A stretch of 11,755 nucleotides of DNA from Candidatus Pacearchaeota archaeon (GCA_014728565.1 WJLK01000110.1:1-11755); one strand, 5' to 3'; counted from the stretch's first letter, positions 1-5,426 are shown. Notes: generated by a model not told the origin, from the letters alone. Numbers and translations: made by a program.

Positions 1-469
1 CTCTATGTACAATATATATAGGTGTTTCAACTCCATTGCATTCTATATCTTCAATAAAATAATCTTTTATAAGAGGTTCTATCTTATTTAATCCAATAAA
101 ATCTCTGAACAAATAATAGAATATCTTTTTATAACTTTCTCCTGTTATCTGAAGGTCTAATTCCTCGATTAATAATCTGGATGTTTTATCTATATACTCA
201 ATCATTGATTCAACTGTTTTTTGTACAAGAACATTAATATTTATCATCTCACCCAAACTTTCCTCAAGTGTCTTTAGAAGTGCTTTTTCACTATCATCAA
301 GTATAGGTTCCTCAATTTCATAAATAACTTCTCCAGATTTATCATCCCAGTAAATATGAACACTTACATAAGGAGAAATCAGAGTATACCTTATATTTAG
401 CTTCTTTTTATCATCCACTCTAGGAAGAGGAGGTACATTTGGATTTAGATTAATCTCTATTTTTTCCAT
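1..469 (-). CDS. Archaeal type IV pilus/secretion assembly ATPase (FlaI/TadA/GspE superfamily), N-terminal part, truncated by window edge
   Basis: About 156 codons are visible from an ATG at 467-469 to the left edge; the C-terminal part lies outside. The segment PRVDDKKKLNIRYTLISPYV, then VHIYWDDKSGEVIYEIEEP, then IGLNKIEPLIKDYFIEDIEC followed by NGVETPIYIVHR is what I recognise as the N-terminal domain of archaeal secretion ATPases. These hexameric cytoplasmic enzymes hydrolyse ATP to drive pilin insertion through a TadC/FlaJ-type membrane platform. Walker A and B motifs would lie beyond the edge and are not seen. The five prepilin-like genes immediately upstream on the same strand fit this role. 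A separate box A at 508-521 suggests it can be transcribed independently of the pilins. The family call is firm; whether it serves pili, an archaellum or secretion is open, and the pilin context favours pili. Confidence 0.85.
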   Translation of the reverse strand, partial: MEKIEINLNPNVPPLPRVDDKKKLNIRYTLISPYVSVHIYWDDKSGEVIYEIEEPILDDSEKALLKTLEESLGEMININVLVQKTVESMIEYIDKTSRLLIEELDLQITGESYKKIFYYLFRDFIGLNKIEPLIKDYFIEDIECNGVETPIYIVHR

Positions 470-507
470 ATTCCCTACTTTTTTATATAAGATAGAATAA
501 AAGCGAG

Positions 508-521
508 TATTTAAATTTAAA
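508..521 (-). promoter_or_regulatory. Box A promoter of the assembly ATPase gene
   Basis: The minus strand reads TTTAAATTTAAATA, a good archaeal TATA box centred about 45 bases before the ATG at 469. Transcription would start near 485-490, giving a 5' leader of roughly 15-20 bases. Another AT-rich stretch at 479-492 is closer to the gene but poorly spaced. Confidence 0.45.
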
Positions 522-543
522 GATTAAAGTGAATATTATTGGA

Positions 544-566
544 TTTATCAAGATATTTTTGATAAA
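544..566 (-). terminator. Stem-loop between pilin genes and ATPase gene
   Basis: An 8-bp perfect inverted repeat (TTTATCAA at 544-551, TTGATAAA at 559-566) with a 7-base loop sits 5 bases past the stop of the last pilin gene. No strong U-tract follows on the minus strand, so it could be a processing or stability element rather than a true terminator. Confidence 0.4.
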
Positions 567-571
567 TACAA

Positions 572-1102
572 TTAAAGAACATTAAAGTTAATATGGATGT
601 TTTCTTCAGGAGCATTATCACCCACATTTTCTATTTGAAGTCTATAAATAACATTTGATGCAAATGTCTCTTTCCTTTTTTCATCTCCCACAGTCATGTT
701 TAAGCTATCACTGTAGTCCATTGTTAAATAAATATTATACCTCTTTCCATATTCTTCAGTTCTAATTATTAGATCCCCCTCTTCAATATCCTCTCCTGGT
801 TCACTTAGTTTTAATCTTGTTTTTTCTAGACTGTATTTAAGAACATTATTTTCAGAGTCAATTTCAAGCCTACCTTTACCTAATTTAAACTGAACAATCC
901 TAATACTGCCTGGAGATTGTTCTGTCTCTATTATCTTGCTGTTTAGTGTGTTCAAAACATGTGTTGTCTGCTTTACTATCTCCCTGTCCTTAATTTTATC
1001 TATCTGAGGAAGAGCAATAGACAAAACAATAGCTATTATTGTTAGTCCAATTAAAGTATAAATTGCAGTTTCAACCCATACCTGAGATTTTTTATTATCC
1101 AT
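572..1102 (-). CDS. Type IV prepilin-like protein with Glu+5
   Basis: This 176-residue protein has a class III (prepilin) signal at its extreme N-terminus: a basic leader MDNKKS, then QVWVETAIYTL and a hydrophobic helix to about residue 31. If the peptidase cuts after Ser6, Glu11 becomes residue +5 of the mature protein, the position of the assembly-critical glutamate in many type IV pilins. A basic helical stretch (about 34-60) precedes a beta-rich head. There are no cysteines and one N-glycosylation sequon (N135). It is the last of five prepilin-like genes and lies 55 bases after the previous one. I infer a pilin or pseudopilin subunit; major versus minor status cannot be told from sequence. 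Confidence 0.75.
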   Translation of the reverse strand: MDNKKSQVWVETAIYTLIGLTIIAIVLSIALPQIDKIKDREIVKQTTHVLNTLNSKIIETEQSPGSIRIVQFKLGKGRLEIDSENNVLKYSLEKTRLKLSEPGEDIEEGDLIIRTEEYGKRYNIYLTMDYSDSLNMTVGDEKRKETFASNVIYRLQIENVGDNAPEENIHINFNVL

Positions 1103-1157
1103 TATGTATGTTTAGTTAGATTTATTATGATCTGGCATATGTTTTTAGAGGTGATTT

Positions 1158-1727
1158 TTATACACAGACACTAATTGTATTTAAAACATCAGCAGCAGAA
1201 CAGGTTCTGTTGTTGACCATTAGTGGATAAACCTTGATTATTTCAGGTTGTGAATTAACAGTTGTCAGATTATATGTTCTTGCCTCGTTTCTTCCTGGAA
1301 TTTCAATGTTTCCACCATCATACATCTCTACATCATCAGGAGCAGCTCCATCTTTTATTTCAAAAGTTTGAGTTGTTGCACCTCCTGCTTCAATAACAAT
1401 ACCTCCAAGCTCTTCTTCAATATCTCCCATTCTTATCTGAACAAGCATATAACTTGCTGTATTATTATAACATGTATATTGGTTATTACTGCTTATCTCA
1501 ATTTTATTTATAAATTGCAGACAATCTCCTTCTGATAACTGGTTTCTGACAAGAGGAACAACAAAACCAATGATAATTCCTGTAGTGACCATTACAATTA
1601 ATATCAGTAAAACAGTAGTCACCACCTGTGATTGCGAGCGTTTTGAACTAGGCAATATTCTTTTTAGTTTAGCTAGTTCTGAACGCGAGTTTGTATGTTT
1701 TGACGAGGGAAAAATTTTTCTTTTCAT
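1158..1727 (-). CDS. Type IV prepilin-like protein with unusually long, repeated leader
   Basis: I prefer the ATG at 1725-1727 (189 residues), 1 base after the previous stop codon, over a TTG at 1739 that would overlap it. The hydrophobic pilin helix is SQVVTTVLLILIVMVTTG onward (residues 33-60), preceded by KRSQ, a plausible class III cleavage region. The leader is then about 31-33 residues, far longer than usual, and holds two similar copies of a K/R-I-x-PSSK motif at residues 4-10 and 23-29. The head contains four cysteines (69, 86, 176, 188), which could form disulfides, and sequons at N88, N153 and N173. An alternative TTG start at 1653-1655 would give a normal short leader. Probably a pilin subunit exported with its neighbours. 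Confidence 0.7.
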   Translation of the reverse strand: MKRKIFPSSKHTNSRSELAKLKRILPSSKRSQSQVVTTVLLILIVMVTTGIIIGFVVPLVRNQLSEGDCLQFINKIEISSNNQYTCYNNTASYMLVQIRMGDIEEELGGIVIEAGGATTQTFEIKDGAAPDDVEMYDGGNIEIPGRNEARTYNLTTVNSQPEIIKVYPLMVNNRTCSAADVLNTISVCV

Positions 1728-1728
1728 C

Positions 1729-2172
1729 TTAAACAACAACTCCGTATTTTTCAGGACATGGAAATTCCTGTATTGAACCTGATTTTGTCTTTCCCAGTAC
1801 TATGGGTATGACCTTTAGTTCCTCGTAATTACTAACATCATAACCATCAACTTCAATAACTAATCCTGGATTAATCCTAGAATCACTTATCTTATCTATT
1901 TTGGAGGTACCTCCATCAGACCATCTGACATTTAATCCATTGATAGGAACATTTCCCTGATTAGTCACACTAAAACCTCCTGTATAAATATCAATACTCA
2001 TTTCAATTTCAGAACAAAACTTCTCAGCTCTTTTGCTTTCACCCCCAACCTCTTTTATAACAACCTCTTTTACAAATCCTCTTGACCAAAGAAGTATTAT
2101 CAAAGCCAGTATAAGAACTATCATTATCAATAAAACTGTTGATATTACAGGACTCACCGCTTTTTTACCCAT
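1729..2172 (-). CDS. Archaeal type IV pilin (VSPVISTVLL-type N-terminus)
   Basis: The N-terminus MGKKAVSPVISTVLLIMIVL is the classic archaeal pilin/flagellin-like N-terminal signature: a KKA leader, probable cleavage near Ala5, and a hydrophobic helix to about residue 30. The short head (about 50-147) shows GGFSVTNQGNVPINGLNVRW, a beta-sandwich-like pattern common in archaeal pilin heads, framed by two cysteines (C53, C139) that may form a disulfide. A GGAG motif lies 12 bases upstream of the ATG. The stop codon is 1 base before the ATG of the next pilin gene, so the two are probably translationally coupled. It resembles the first head region of the LamG pilin upstream. Likely a small structural pilin; the exact role is inferred. 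Confidence 0.8.
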   Translation of the reverse strand: MGKKAVSPVISTVLLIMIVLILALIILLWSRGFVKEVVIKEVGGESKRAEKFCSEIEMSIDIYTGGFSVTNQGNVPINGLNVRWSDGGTSKIDKISDSRINPGLVIEVDGYDVSNYEELKVIPIVLGKTKSGSIQEFPCPEKYGVVV

Positions 2173-2184
2173 CTTCTATTCAAT

Positions 2185-2191
2185 CTCCTTT
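2185..2191 (-). promoter_or_regulatory. Shine-Dalgarno-like site before the small pilin gene
   Basis: The minus strand reads AAAGGAG, with the G-rich core 12 bases before the ATG at 2172. Ribosome binding sites are scarce in this window, so one inside the pilin operon fits an internal, non-leaderless cistron. The spacing is rather long. Confidence 0.4.
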
Positions 2192-2223
2192 ATTATAAAT
2201 AATTATTGATTTTTAAAATTTTA

Positions 2224-3354
2224 CTATGACTTTTGTTCATCATAAATGTTTTCAATTTCTTCTGATACAAGTGATCTGTTGAATATAAGGACTTCGTCCA
2301 TTGTTCCATTGTATCTCGTTTCCAAATTTCCCTGACCAAAATAACTTAAGGTTAGATTATTAACCACAGTTCTTGTATCAACAACTGAACCATCTACATA
2401 TAATGAAACAGCATCACTCTCAACAGTTAAAACCATATGCATCCAATTTCCTTTTATTGTTGAATAATCTCCATAATTATGATACATCCAGTAATCTCCA
2501 TTCTCAGTGCTCTCAGAAATCAAGAAGGCATGTGAACTGGAATTTTTTAAACCAATATAATTAACTGTAGCTGAACCTGACCCTAGAAAATGACTATGAT
2601 TATCATAATTAGAAATATTTATACTTTTTGGTTTTATCCATATGCTAACTGCAGAACCTGATTTATTTAATGAAAATGGATTATCTAATTGAATATAATC
2701 ATCAGCACCATCAAACTCTACAGCACTTCCCTCAACTCCTGAAACAAAAATAGGATTTCCATTAACACTGCCTGCATCATTATTACCAATTGAATCTTCA
2801 AAATTGTTCTCAAACTTCCACCAGGATACAAGCCCTTTCATGTTTTGTATATAAAATGGTGATGGTTCAAATTCCACATCTTGCTCTATCACAGAATCCT
2901 CGCATAAAATAATACTTCTTTCATACTCAATAAAAGGCTGTATCTGGATTTTCTTTACTTCATCTAGCTCAATTTGATAACCTTTTGTTGTTTGATTGGA
3001 AAAGTTCATAGATTTTTTTTCTCCAGGTTTAAGAGGATTCATAAAGTAATAATAACCTTTGTAAACTTCTTTTCCAAGAAGATTCATAGTAGGAGGTTTG
3101 TCACTATCATTGCTTACAGTCATTATAAAACCATCTATATTAAATCTGCCGCTGTTTTTGACATCTATTGTTAAGTTCCTGTAAATAATCTTGTAATCAG
3201 TCAGTGTTAAAACAGTTCCCTCTTCACAATTTACCTTGGGTTTTACATCACTTGCTATTATCTTTAACCAGGAATAAATACCAATAGATAAAGCAATAGC
3301 TATGGCAATCAATACTACATATGATATCATCAAACTAACTGCTTTTTTATTCAT
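2224..3354 (-). CDS. Prepilin fused to LamG/concanavalin-like domain, candidate pilus adhesin
   Basis: This 376-residue protein has three parts. Residues 1-31 form a class III prepilin signal and helix (leader MNKKA, then VSLMISYVVLIAIAIALSIG). Residues about 43-151 form a pilin head bounded by C43 and C151, with NSGRFNIDG and PLKPGEKKS segments matching the pattern of the next gene's head. Residues about 172-376 are a LamG/laminin-G-like jelly roll, seen in GLVSWWKFENNFEDSIGNND, AVEFDGADDYIQL, GNWMHMVLTVE, SLYVDGSVVDTR and a terminal GTMDEVLIFNRSLVSEEI. LamG domains usually bind glycans or proteins, so a tip or surface adhesin in the pilus is a reasonable inference. Eleven N-glycosylation sequons are present (N60, 82, 117, 120, 230, 246, 252, 271, 333, 349, 359). 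It starts 6 bases after the upstream pilin gene ends. Confidence 0.8.
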   Translation of the reverse strand: MNKKAVSLMISYVVLIAIAIALSIGIYSWLKIIASDVKPKVNCEEGTVLTLTDYKIIYRNLTIDVKNSGRFNIDGFIMTVSNDSDKPPTMNLLGKEVYKGYYYFMNPLKPGEKKSMNFSNQTTKGYQIELDEVKKIQIQPFIEYERSIILCEDSVIEQDVEFEPSPFYIQNMKGLVSWWKFENNFEDSIGNNDAGSVNGNPIFVSGVEGSAVEFDGADDYIQLDNPFSLNKSGSAVSIWIKPKSINISNYDNHSHFLGSGSATVNYIGLKNSSSHAFLISESTENGDYWMYHNYGDYSTIKGNWMHMVLTVESDAVSLYVDGSVVDTRTVVNNLTLSYFGQGNLETRYNGTMDEVLIFNRSLVSEEIENIYDEQKS

Positions 3355-3360
3355 TCTTAC

Positions 3361-3897
3361 TTAATTTCTTTCTATATAAACCTCACCCTCTTTTTCCTGC
3401 ACAATTAAGAAATAAAAAACCTCACCCTCACTTATTTCAAAAGTGTAGTTTTTATCAAAGACACTTAATCTTGTCTCTCCACCTGTATTTTCCAGTCTTT
3501 TTTTTAATTTTACATATTTTTTATATTGTATCTCAGAAAGAGTTTCTCCTAAACTAGCAGATATTGTTCCTCCCTCAGTTCTGTTGTATACTACTCCATA
3601 TATGTCAGTCTTGTTTCCGTAAATAAATCCTATATCAGCCTCACTCATTTTTTGTGAAAAATATGGAAAAAAAGTTTCATTTGTTAAATCCTCTACAATT
3701 TGAGTTACATTTTCCTGATTATAGATTCCATATTCAACAACTCTGAAACCTTCCAGACTCAGCTCTTCACCTAAATCATATATTGTTTCAGGATTTGACT
3801 TTATTGAGATGTATGTTGTAATACTTGTTAAACTAACTAATACAACAACAATTATAACTGCAGCAACTATATAGAATTGCCCTCTTTTTTTAGTCAT
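3361..3897 (-). CDS. Prepilin-like protein (KKRGQFYIVAA type), first gene of the pilus operon
   Basis: The 178-residue product begins MTKKRGQFYIVAAVIIVVVL: a basic leader, likely cleavage after Gly6, then a hydrophobic helix to about residue 28. I have met this RGQFY-type N-terminus on uncharacterised membrane-anchored proteins of DPANN and related archaea. The rest is a soluble, acidic and aromatic region without cysteines and with five sequons (N63, N73, N95, N105, N150), consistent with an exported glycoprotein. It is the first gene downstream of the operon promoter, and the ATG is close to the expected transcription start, so its message is probably leaderless. The next gene follows after 6 bases. 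Its role in the pilus is inferred only from the leader and position. Confidence 0.7.
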   Translation of the reverse strand: MTKKRGQFYIVAAVIIVVVLVSLTSITTYISIKSNPETIYDLGEELSLEGFRVVEYGIYNQENVTQIVEDLTNETFFPYFSQKMSEADIGFIYGNKTDIYGVVYNRTEGGTISASLGETLSEIQYKKYVKLKKRLENTGGETRLSVFDKNYTFEISEGEVFYFLIVQEKEGEVYIERN

Positions 3898-3918
3898 AAT
3901 AATATATAATAATTACAG

Positions 3919-3926
3919 TATTTAAG
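3919..3926 (-). promoter_or_regulatory. Box A promoter of the pilus operon
   Basis: The minus strand reads CTTAAATA centred about 25 bases before the ATG at 3897, so transcription is expected to begin at or next to the start codon. No Shine-Dalgarno sequence is present, fitting a leaderless transcript. Confidence 0.55.
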
Positions 3927-3960
3927 ATTATTGATGAAAATATCGTCTTCCTAAGAAATT

Positions 3961-4024
3961 TTTTTGATCAAGCTTTTTTCTAAAAATACTTTTTGCTTAG
4001 ATTACGGTTTTGATCAAACTTGTT
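3961..4024. repeat. Direct repeat with TTGATCAA palindromic cores
   Basis: Two related stretches, about 3961-3979 and 4007-4024, each hold the 8-bp palindrome TTGATCAA (3964-3971 and 4010-4017) flanked by A/T tracts in the same orientation, 46 bases apart. They lie between the SRP RNA 3' end and the pilus operon promoter. They may be operator sites, or traces of duplication of the RNA gene's end. Confidence 0.5.
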
Positions 4025-4036
4025 TTGAAAAGTTTG
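4015..4036 (-). terminator. Hairpin at the 3' end of the SRP RNA
   Basis: CAAACTT and AAGTTTG form a perfect 7-bp stem with an 8-base loop directly after the closing helix of the SRP RNA. A T5 run on the minus strand occurs about 30 bases further on (near 3983-3987). It could be a processing or termination signal. Confidence 0.35.
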
Positions 4037-4300
4037 ACAGACTCAAGGGTTTGCTCAATTCCCCTTAAAGAGCTACCTCAATACATTCTCAGCTCTGCTA
4101 CCCCCTAAGCATCTTAACTTCTGTTTAGGGCTGCTCCGGTCAAGGCCTGACCCATTTCGCAAAAGCAAGATCAGAGAGGACAGAGCATCAACGTTTGTAT
4201 CAAGACCCTTTAAAAGCAATATCACTCCCCCTCTTGCAGCTTGCTTAAAGCTCACGAGCATTATAGCGGAGAGCTAACCCGCCAGCCTAGTCTGCCATGC
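4034..4300 (-). ncRNA. ffs: Signal recognition particle RNA (7S/SRP RNA), archaeal type
   Basis: The minus strand carries the SRP domain IV core at 4128-4153, TCAGGCCTTGACCGGAGCA, with the 5' CAGG and 3' AGCAG sides of the symmetric loop bound by SRP54. The 5' part has CTAGGCTGGCGGGTTAGC and then CTCTCCGCTATAATG, matching the archaeal Alu-domain helices 3 and 4. The ends pair: GGCAGACT (4289-4296) with AGTCTGTC (4036-4043) form an 8-bp helix 1, and GCTCTG/CAGAGC pairing fits helix 5. The RNA would be about 260-265 nt, somewhat shorter than the usual roughly 300 nt of archaea. It is the scaffold that, with SRP54 and SRP19, targets nascent membrane and secreted proteins. The apical loop of domain IV appears to be six bases (TTGACC) rather than a GGAA tetraloop. 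Exact ends are estimated. Confidence 0.92.
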
Positions 4301-4316
4301 AGAATAAGATATTAAG

Positions 4317-4328
4317 GTTTTTAAGTTT
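4317..4328 (-). promoter_or_regulatory. Box A promoter of the SRP RNA
   Basis: The minus strand reads AACTTAAAAACC, centred about 26 bases before the predicted 5' end of the SRP RNA near 4296. The element overlaps the TAA stop codon (4321-4323) of the gene upstream, so little space separates the two units. Confidence 0.5.
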
Positions 4329-4659
4329 TTTCTGCTTTTAATCTTCTAAGTACTTCCTGAGCATCTAGGGTAATTCCTGAATTTAATCTATCAACTAATT
4401 CATCTAAATAATGAGGTCCTATTTCTTCACAAGGATCATCTAAAGAAACAACCCTATCTATAATTTTTGGTTTATAGCCTGTTATTTTGTTTAATTCATC
4501 CTCACTAACAAAGATCTGCTGCGCAACTATCTCTCCCCCTCTCCTATTAATATCTCTTACAAAGAAATCATAATTTCTATCATAAACAGATATCCATCTA
4601 TAAATTCCTTCTCTGTCTCTGGAAATTACAAGATAATTTCTTTCACTAGGTGCTACCAT
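4321..4659 (-). CDS. Hypothetical protein, second of a tandem paralogous pair
   Basis: I do not recognise this 112-residue soluble protein. It is clearly a paralog of the gene just upstream (4677-4991): both share an N-terminal half of the form Y-x-V-x-R-x(3-4)-Y-R/Y followed by VYDRNYDFFVRDINRRGGEI / GAYGKHYRGFREIALKNGCE, then IVAxxxF, an acidic E-(I/L)-N-x-(I/L)-TG(Y/F) element, and a C-terminal helix containing L-x-D-RLNSG. There is no signal peptide or membrane segment and one cysteine (in DDPCEE). Arginine exceeds lysine (12 versus 5 by hand count). It follows its paralog by 17 bases without its own evident promoter, so the two probably form one transcript. Its stop codon lies inside the SRP RNA promoter. 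Function unknown. Confidence 0.75.
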   Translation of the reverse strand: MVAPSERNYLVISRDREGIYRWISVYDRNYDFFVRDINRRGGEIVAQQIFVSEDELNKITGYKPKIIDRVVSLDDPCEEIGPHYLDELVDRLNSGITLDAQEVLRRLKAEKT

Positions 4660-4676
4660 TTTGAGAATTTTCCTAG

Positions 4677-4991
4677 TTACATACTTTTTACAGAATCAAC
4701 TAAATTTTGCAATTTTTGTTGAGGATTTTCAATATCTCCAGAGTTTAATCTATCTGATAGTTCTCTCAAGAGATTTTTTCCAGTTCTCTTCCCATCTCCT
4801 GTAAATCCTGTTAAAAGATTTATTTCACAGTCATTTATTTCAAACACTTCAGCAACAATCTCACATCCATTTTTCAATGCAATCTCTCTAAAACCTCTAT
4901 AATGTTTTCCATAGGCACCAATTAAAGTATAGTATCTATCTCCAAATCTCATTACTCCAATATACCAGGTTTCATGAGTTTGATTTTCCAT
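4677..4991 (-). CDS. Hypothetical protein, first of a tandem paralogous pair
   Basis: This 104-residue soluble protein is paralogous to the next gene (see GAYGKHYRGF and LSDRLNSG against VYDRNYDFFV and LVDRLNSG). Predicted structure from the sequence pattern is an alternating beta-rich first half (WYIGVMRFGDRYYTLIGAYG), a helix (about 30-40), a strand (EIVAEVFEI), a short loop LLTGFTGDGKRTGK, and a C-terminal helix. Two cysteines (C43, C55) are not arranged as a metal site. A box A at 5010-5020 places the transcription start at the ATG. The compact alpha/beta layout suggests a small independent domain, but no known family comes to mind. Confidence 0.75.
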   Translation of the reverse strand: MENQTHETWYIGVMRFGDRYYTLIGAYGKHYRGFREIALKNGCEIVAEVFEINDCEINLLTGFTGDGKRTGKNLLRELSDRLNSGDIENPQQKLQNLVDSVKSM

Positions 4992-5009
4992 TTTATTATA
5001 ATCTCTTTT

Positions 5010-5020
5010 TAATTTAAAAA
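5010..5020 (-). promoter_or_regulatory. Box A promoter of the small paralog pair
   Basis: The minus strand reads GTTTTTAAATT centred about 25 bases before the ATG at 4991, predicting a leaderless transcript covering both paralogs. Confidence 0.45.
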
Positions 5021-5032
5021 CAAATATGAACT

Positions 5033-5038
5033 AAAAAA
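5033..5038 (-). terminator. T-tract terminator after tRNA-Leu
   Basis: A run of six T on the minus strand lies 6 bases past the tRNA 3' end, with a further T5 near 5016-5020. U-runs act as termination signals for archaeal RNA polymerase. Confidence 0.4.
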
Positions 5039-5044
5039 TATAAA

Positions 5045-5128
5045 TGCGAGGGGGAGGATTCGAACCCCCGAAGGCACTAAGCCACAGGATCTTAAGTCCT
5101 GCCCCTTTGACCACTCGGGAACCCTCGC
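5045..5128 (-). tRNA. tRNA-Leu (anticodon UAA)
   Basis: The minus strand folds as a class II tRNA: acceptor stem GCGAGGG (5122-5128) with CCCTCGC (5046-5052), D arm with CCCGAGTGGTCAAAGGGG, anticodon stem CAGGA/TCCTG around loop CTTAAGA with anticodon TAA (5092-5094), a long variable arm with GGC/GCC stem, and T arm GGGGG-TTCGAAT-CCTCC. The discriminator base is A and CCA is not encoded, so a CCA-adding enzyme is needed. There is no intron. The long variable arm and UAA anticodon identify it as tRNA-Leu reading UUA codons (and UUG by wobble). Confidence 0.96.
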
Positions 5129-5151
5129 ATAACTCTTGATATGATTTCCAA

Positions 5152-5158
5152 TATTTAG
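5152..5158 (-). promoter_or_regulatory. Box A promoter of tRNA-Leu
   Basis: The minus strand reads CTAAATA about 27 bases upstream of the mature tRNA 5' end, so the primary transcript may start very near it and need little or no 5' processing. Confidence 0.4.
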
Positions 5159-5234
5159 TGATTTAAAAAAGTATCTTTCAAAAATTTTATAATCATAAAA
5201 TGATTTCTTATCATAGAAGTAAAAAAAGTTGAAT

Positions 5235-5426
5235 ATGAGGTATATAATGACCTGGACAGTTCTAGAAGGAATTGTATTATAGATTATACTAAAAGCCACT
5301 GGAATTTTAAGCACTTTTCTGTGAGTTGGATATACATCTTTTTTTGGAACAGTTTATCTCTCTGAAGCTACTATTAATGAGATTGATAAAAAAACAAATT
5401 ACTTTAAAACCCAAAAAGAACATTAA
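5235..5426 (+). pseudogene. Possible decayed small membrane-protein ORF
   Basis: The stretch between tRNA-Leu and the zinc-ribbon gene has no intact gene. In one plus-strand frame an ATG at 5235 leads through MRYIMTWTVLEGIVL, a TAG (5280-5282), IILKATGILSTFL, a TGA (5322-5324), then VGYTSFFGTVYLSEATINEI and on to a TAA at 5424-5426. The two internal stops in an otherwise protein-like, hydrophobic reading could mean a decayed gene. It could equally be chance in non-coding DNA, since an adjacent frame is also open for about 50 codons without an ATG. The rest of 5159-5234 shows nothing I can name. Confidence 0.15.

Noticed and set aside
1570..1776. Plus-strand ORF opposite two pilin genes
   Set aside because: Antisense to conserved prepilin helices; no promoter or family signal. 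The same applies to plus-strand ORFs at 2373-2564 and 2974-3174 and minus-strand ORFs at 7397-7639 and 10719-10982.
3929..3937. TGATGA-like box C that could begin a C/D-box sRNA
   Set aside because: No matching CTGA box D at a suitable distance was found, and it lies next to the pilus operon promoter.
4073..4261. Minus-strand ORF of 62 codons
   Set aside because: It lies wholly within the SRP RNA, whose Alu domain, domain IV core and terminal helix explain the sequence.
5009..5314. Minus-strand ORF of 101 codons
   Set aside because: It runs through the tRNA-Leu gene and its promoter and terminator; the middle of the translation is simply the tRNA read as codons.
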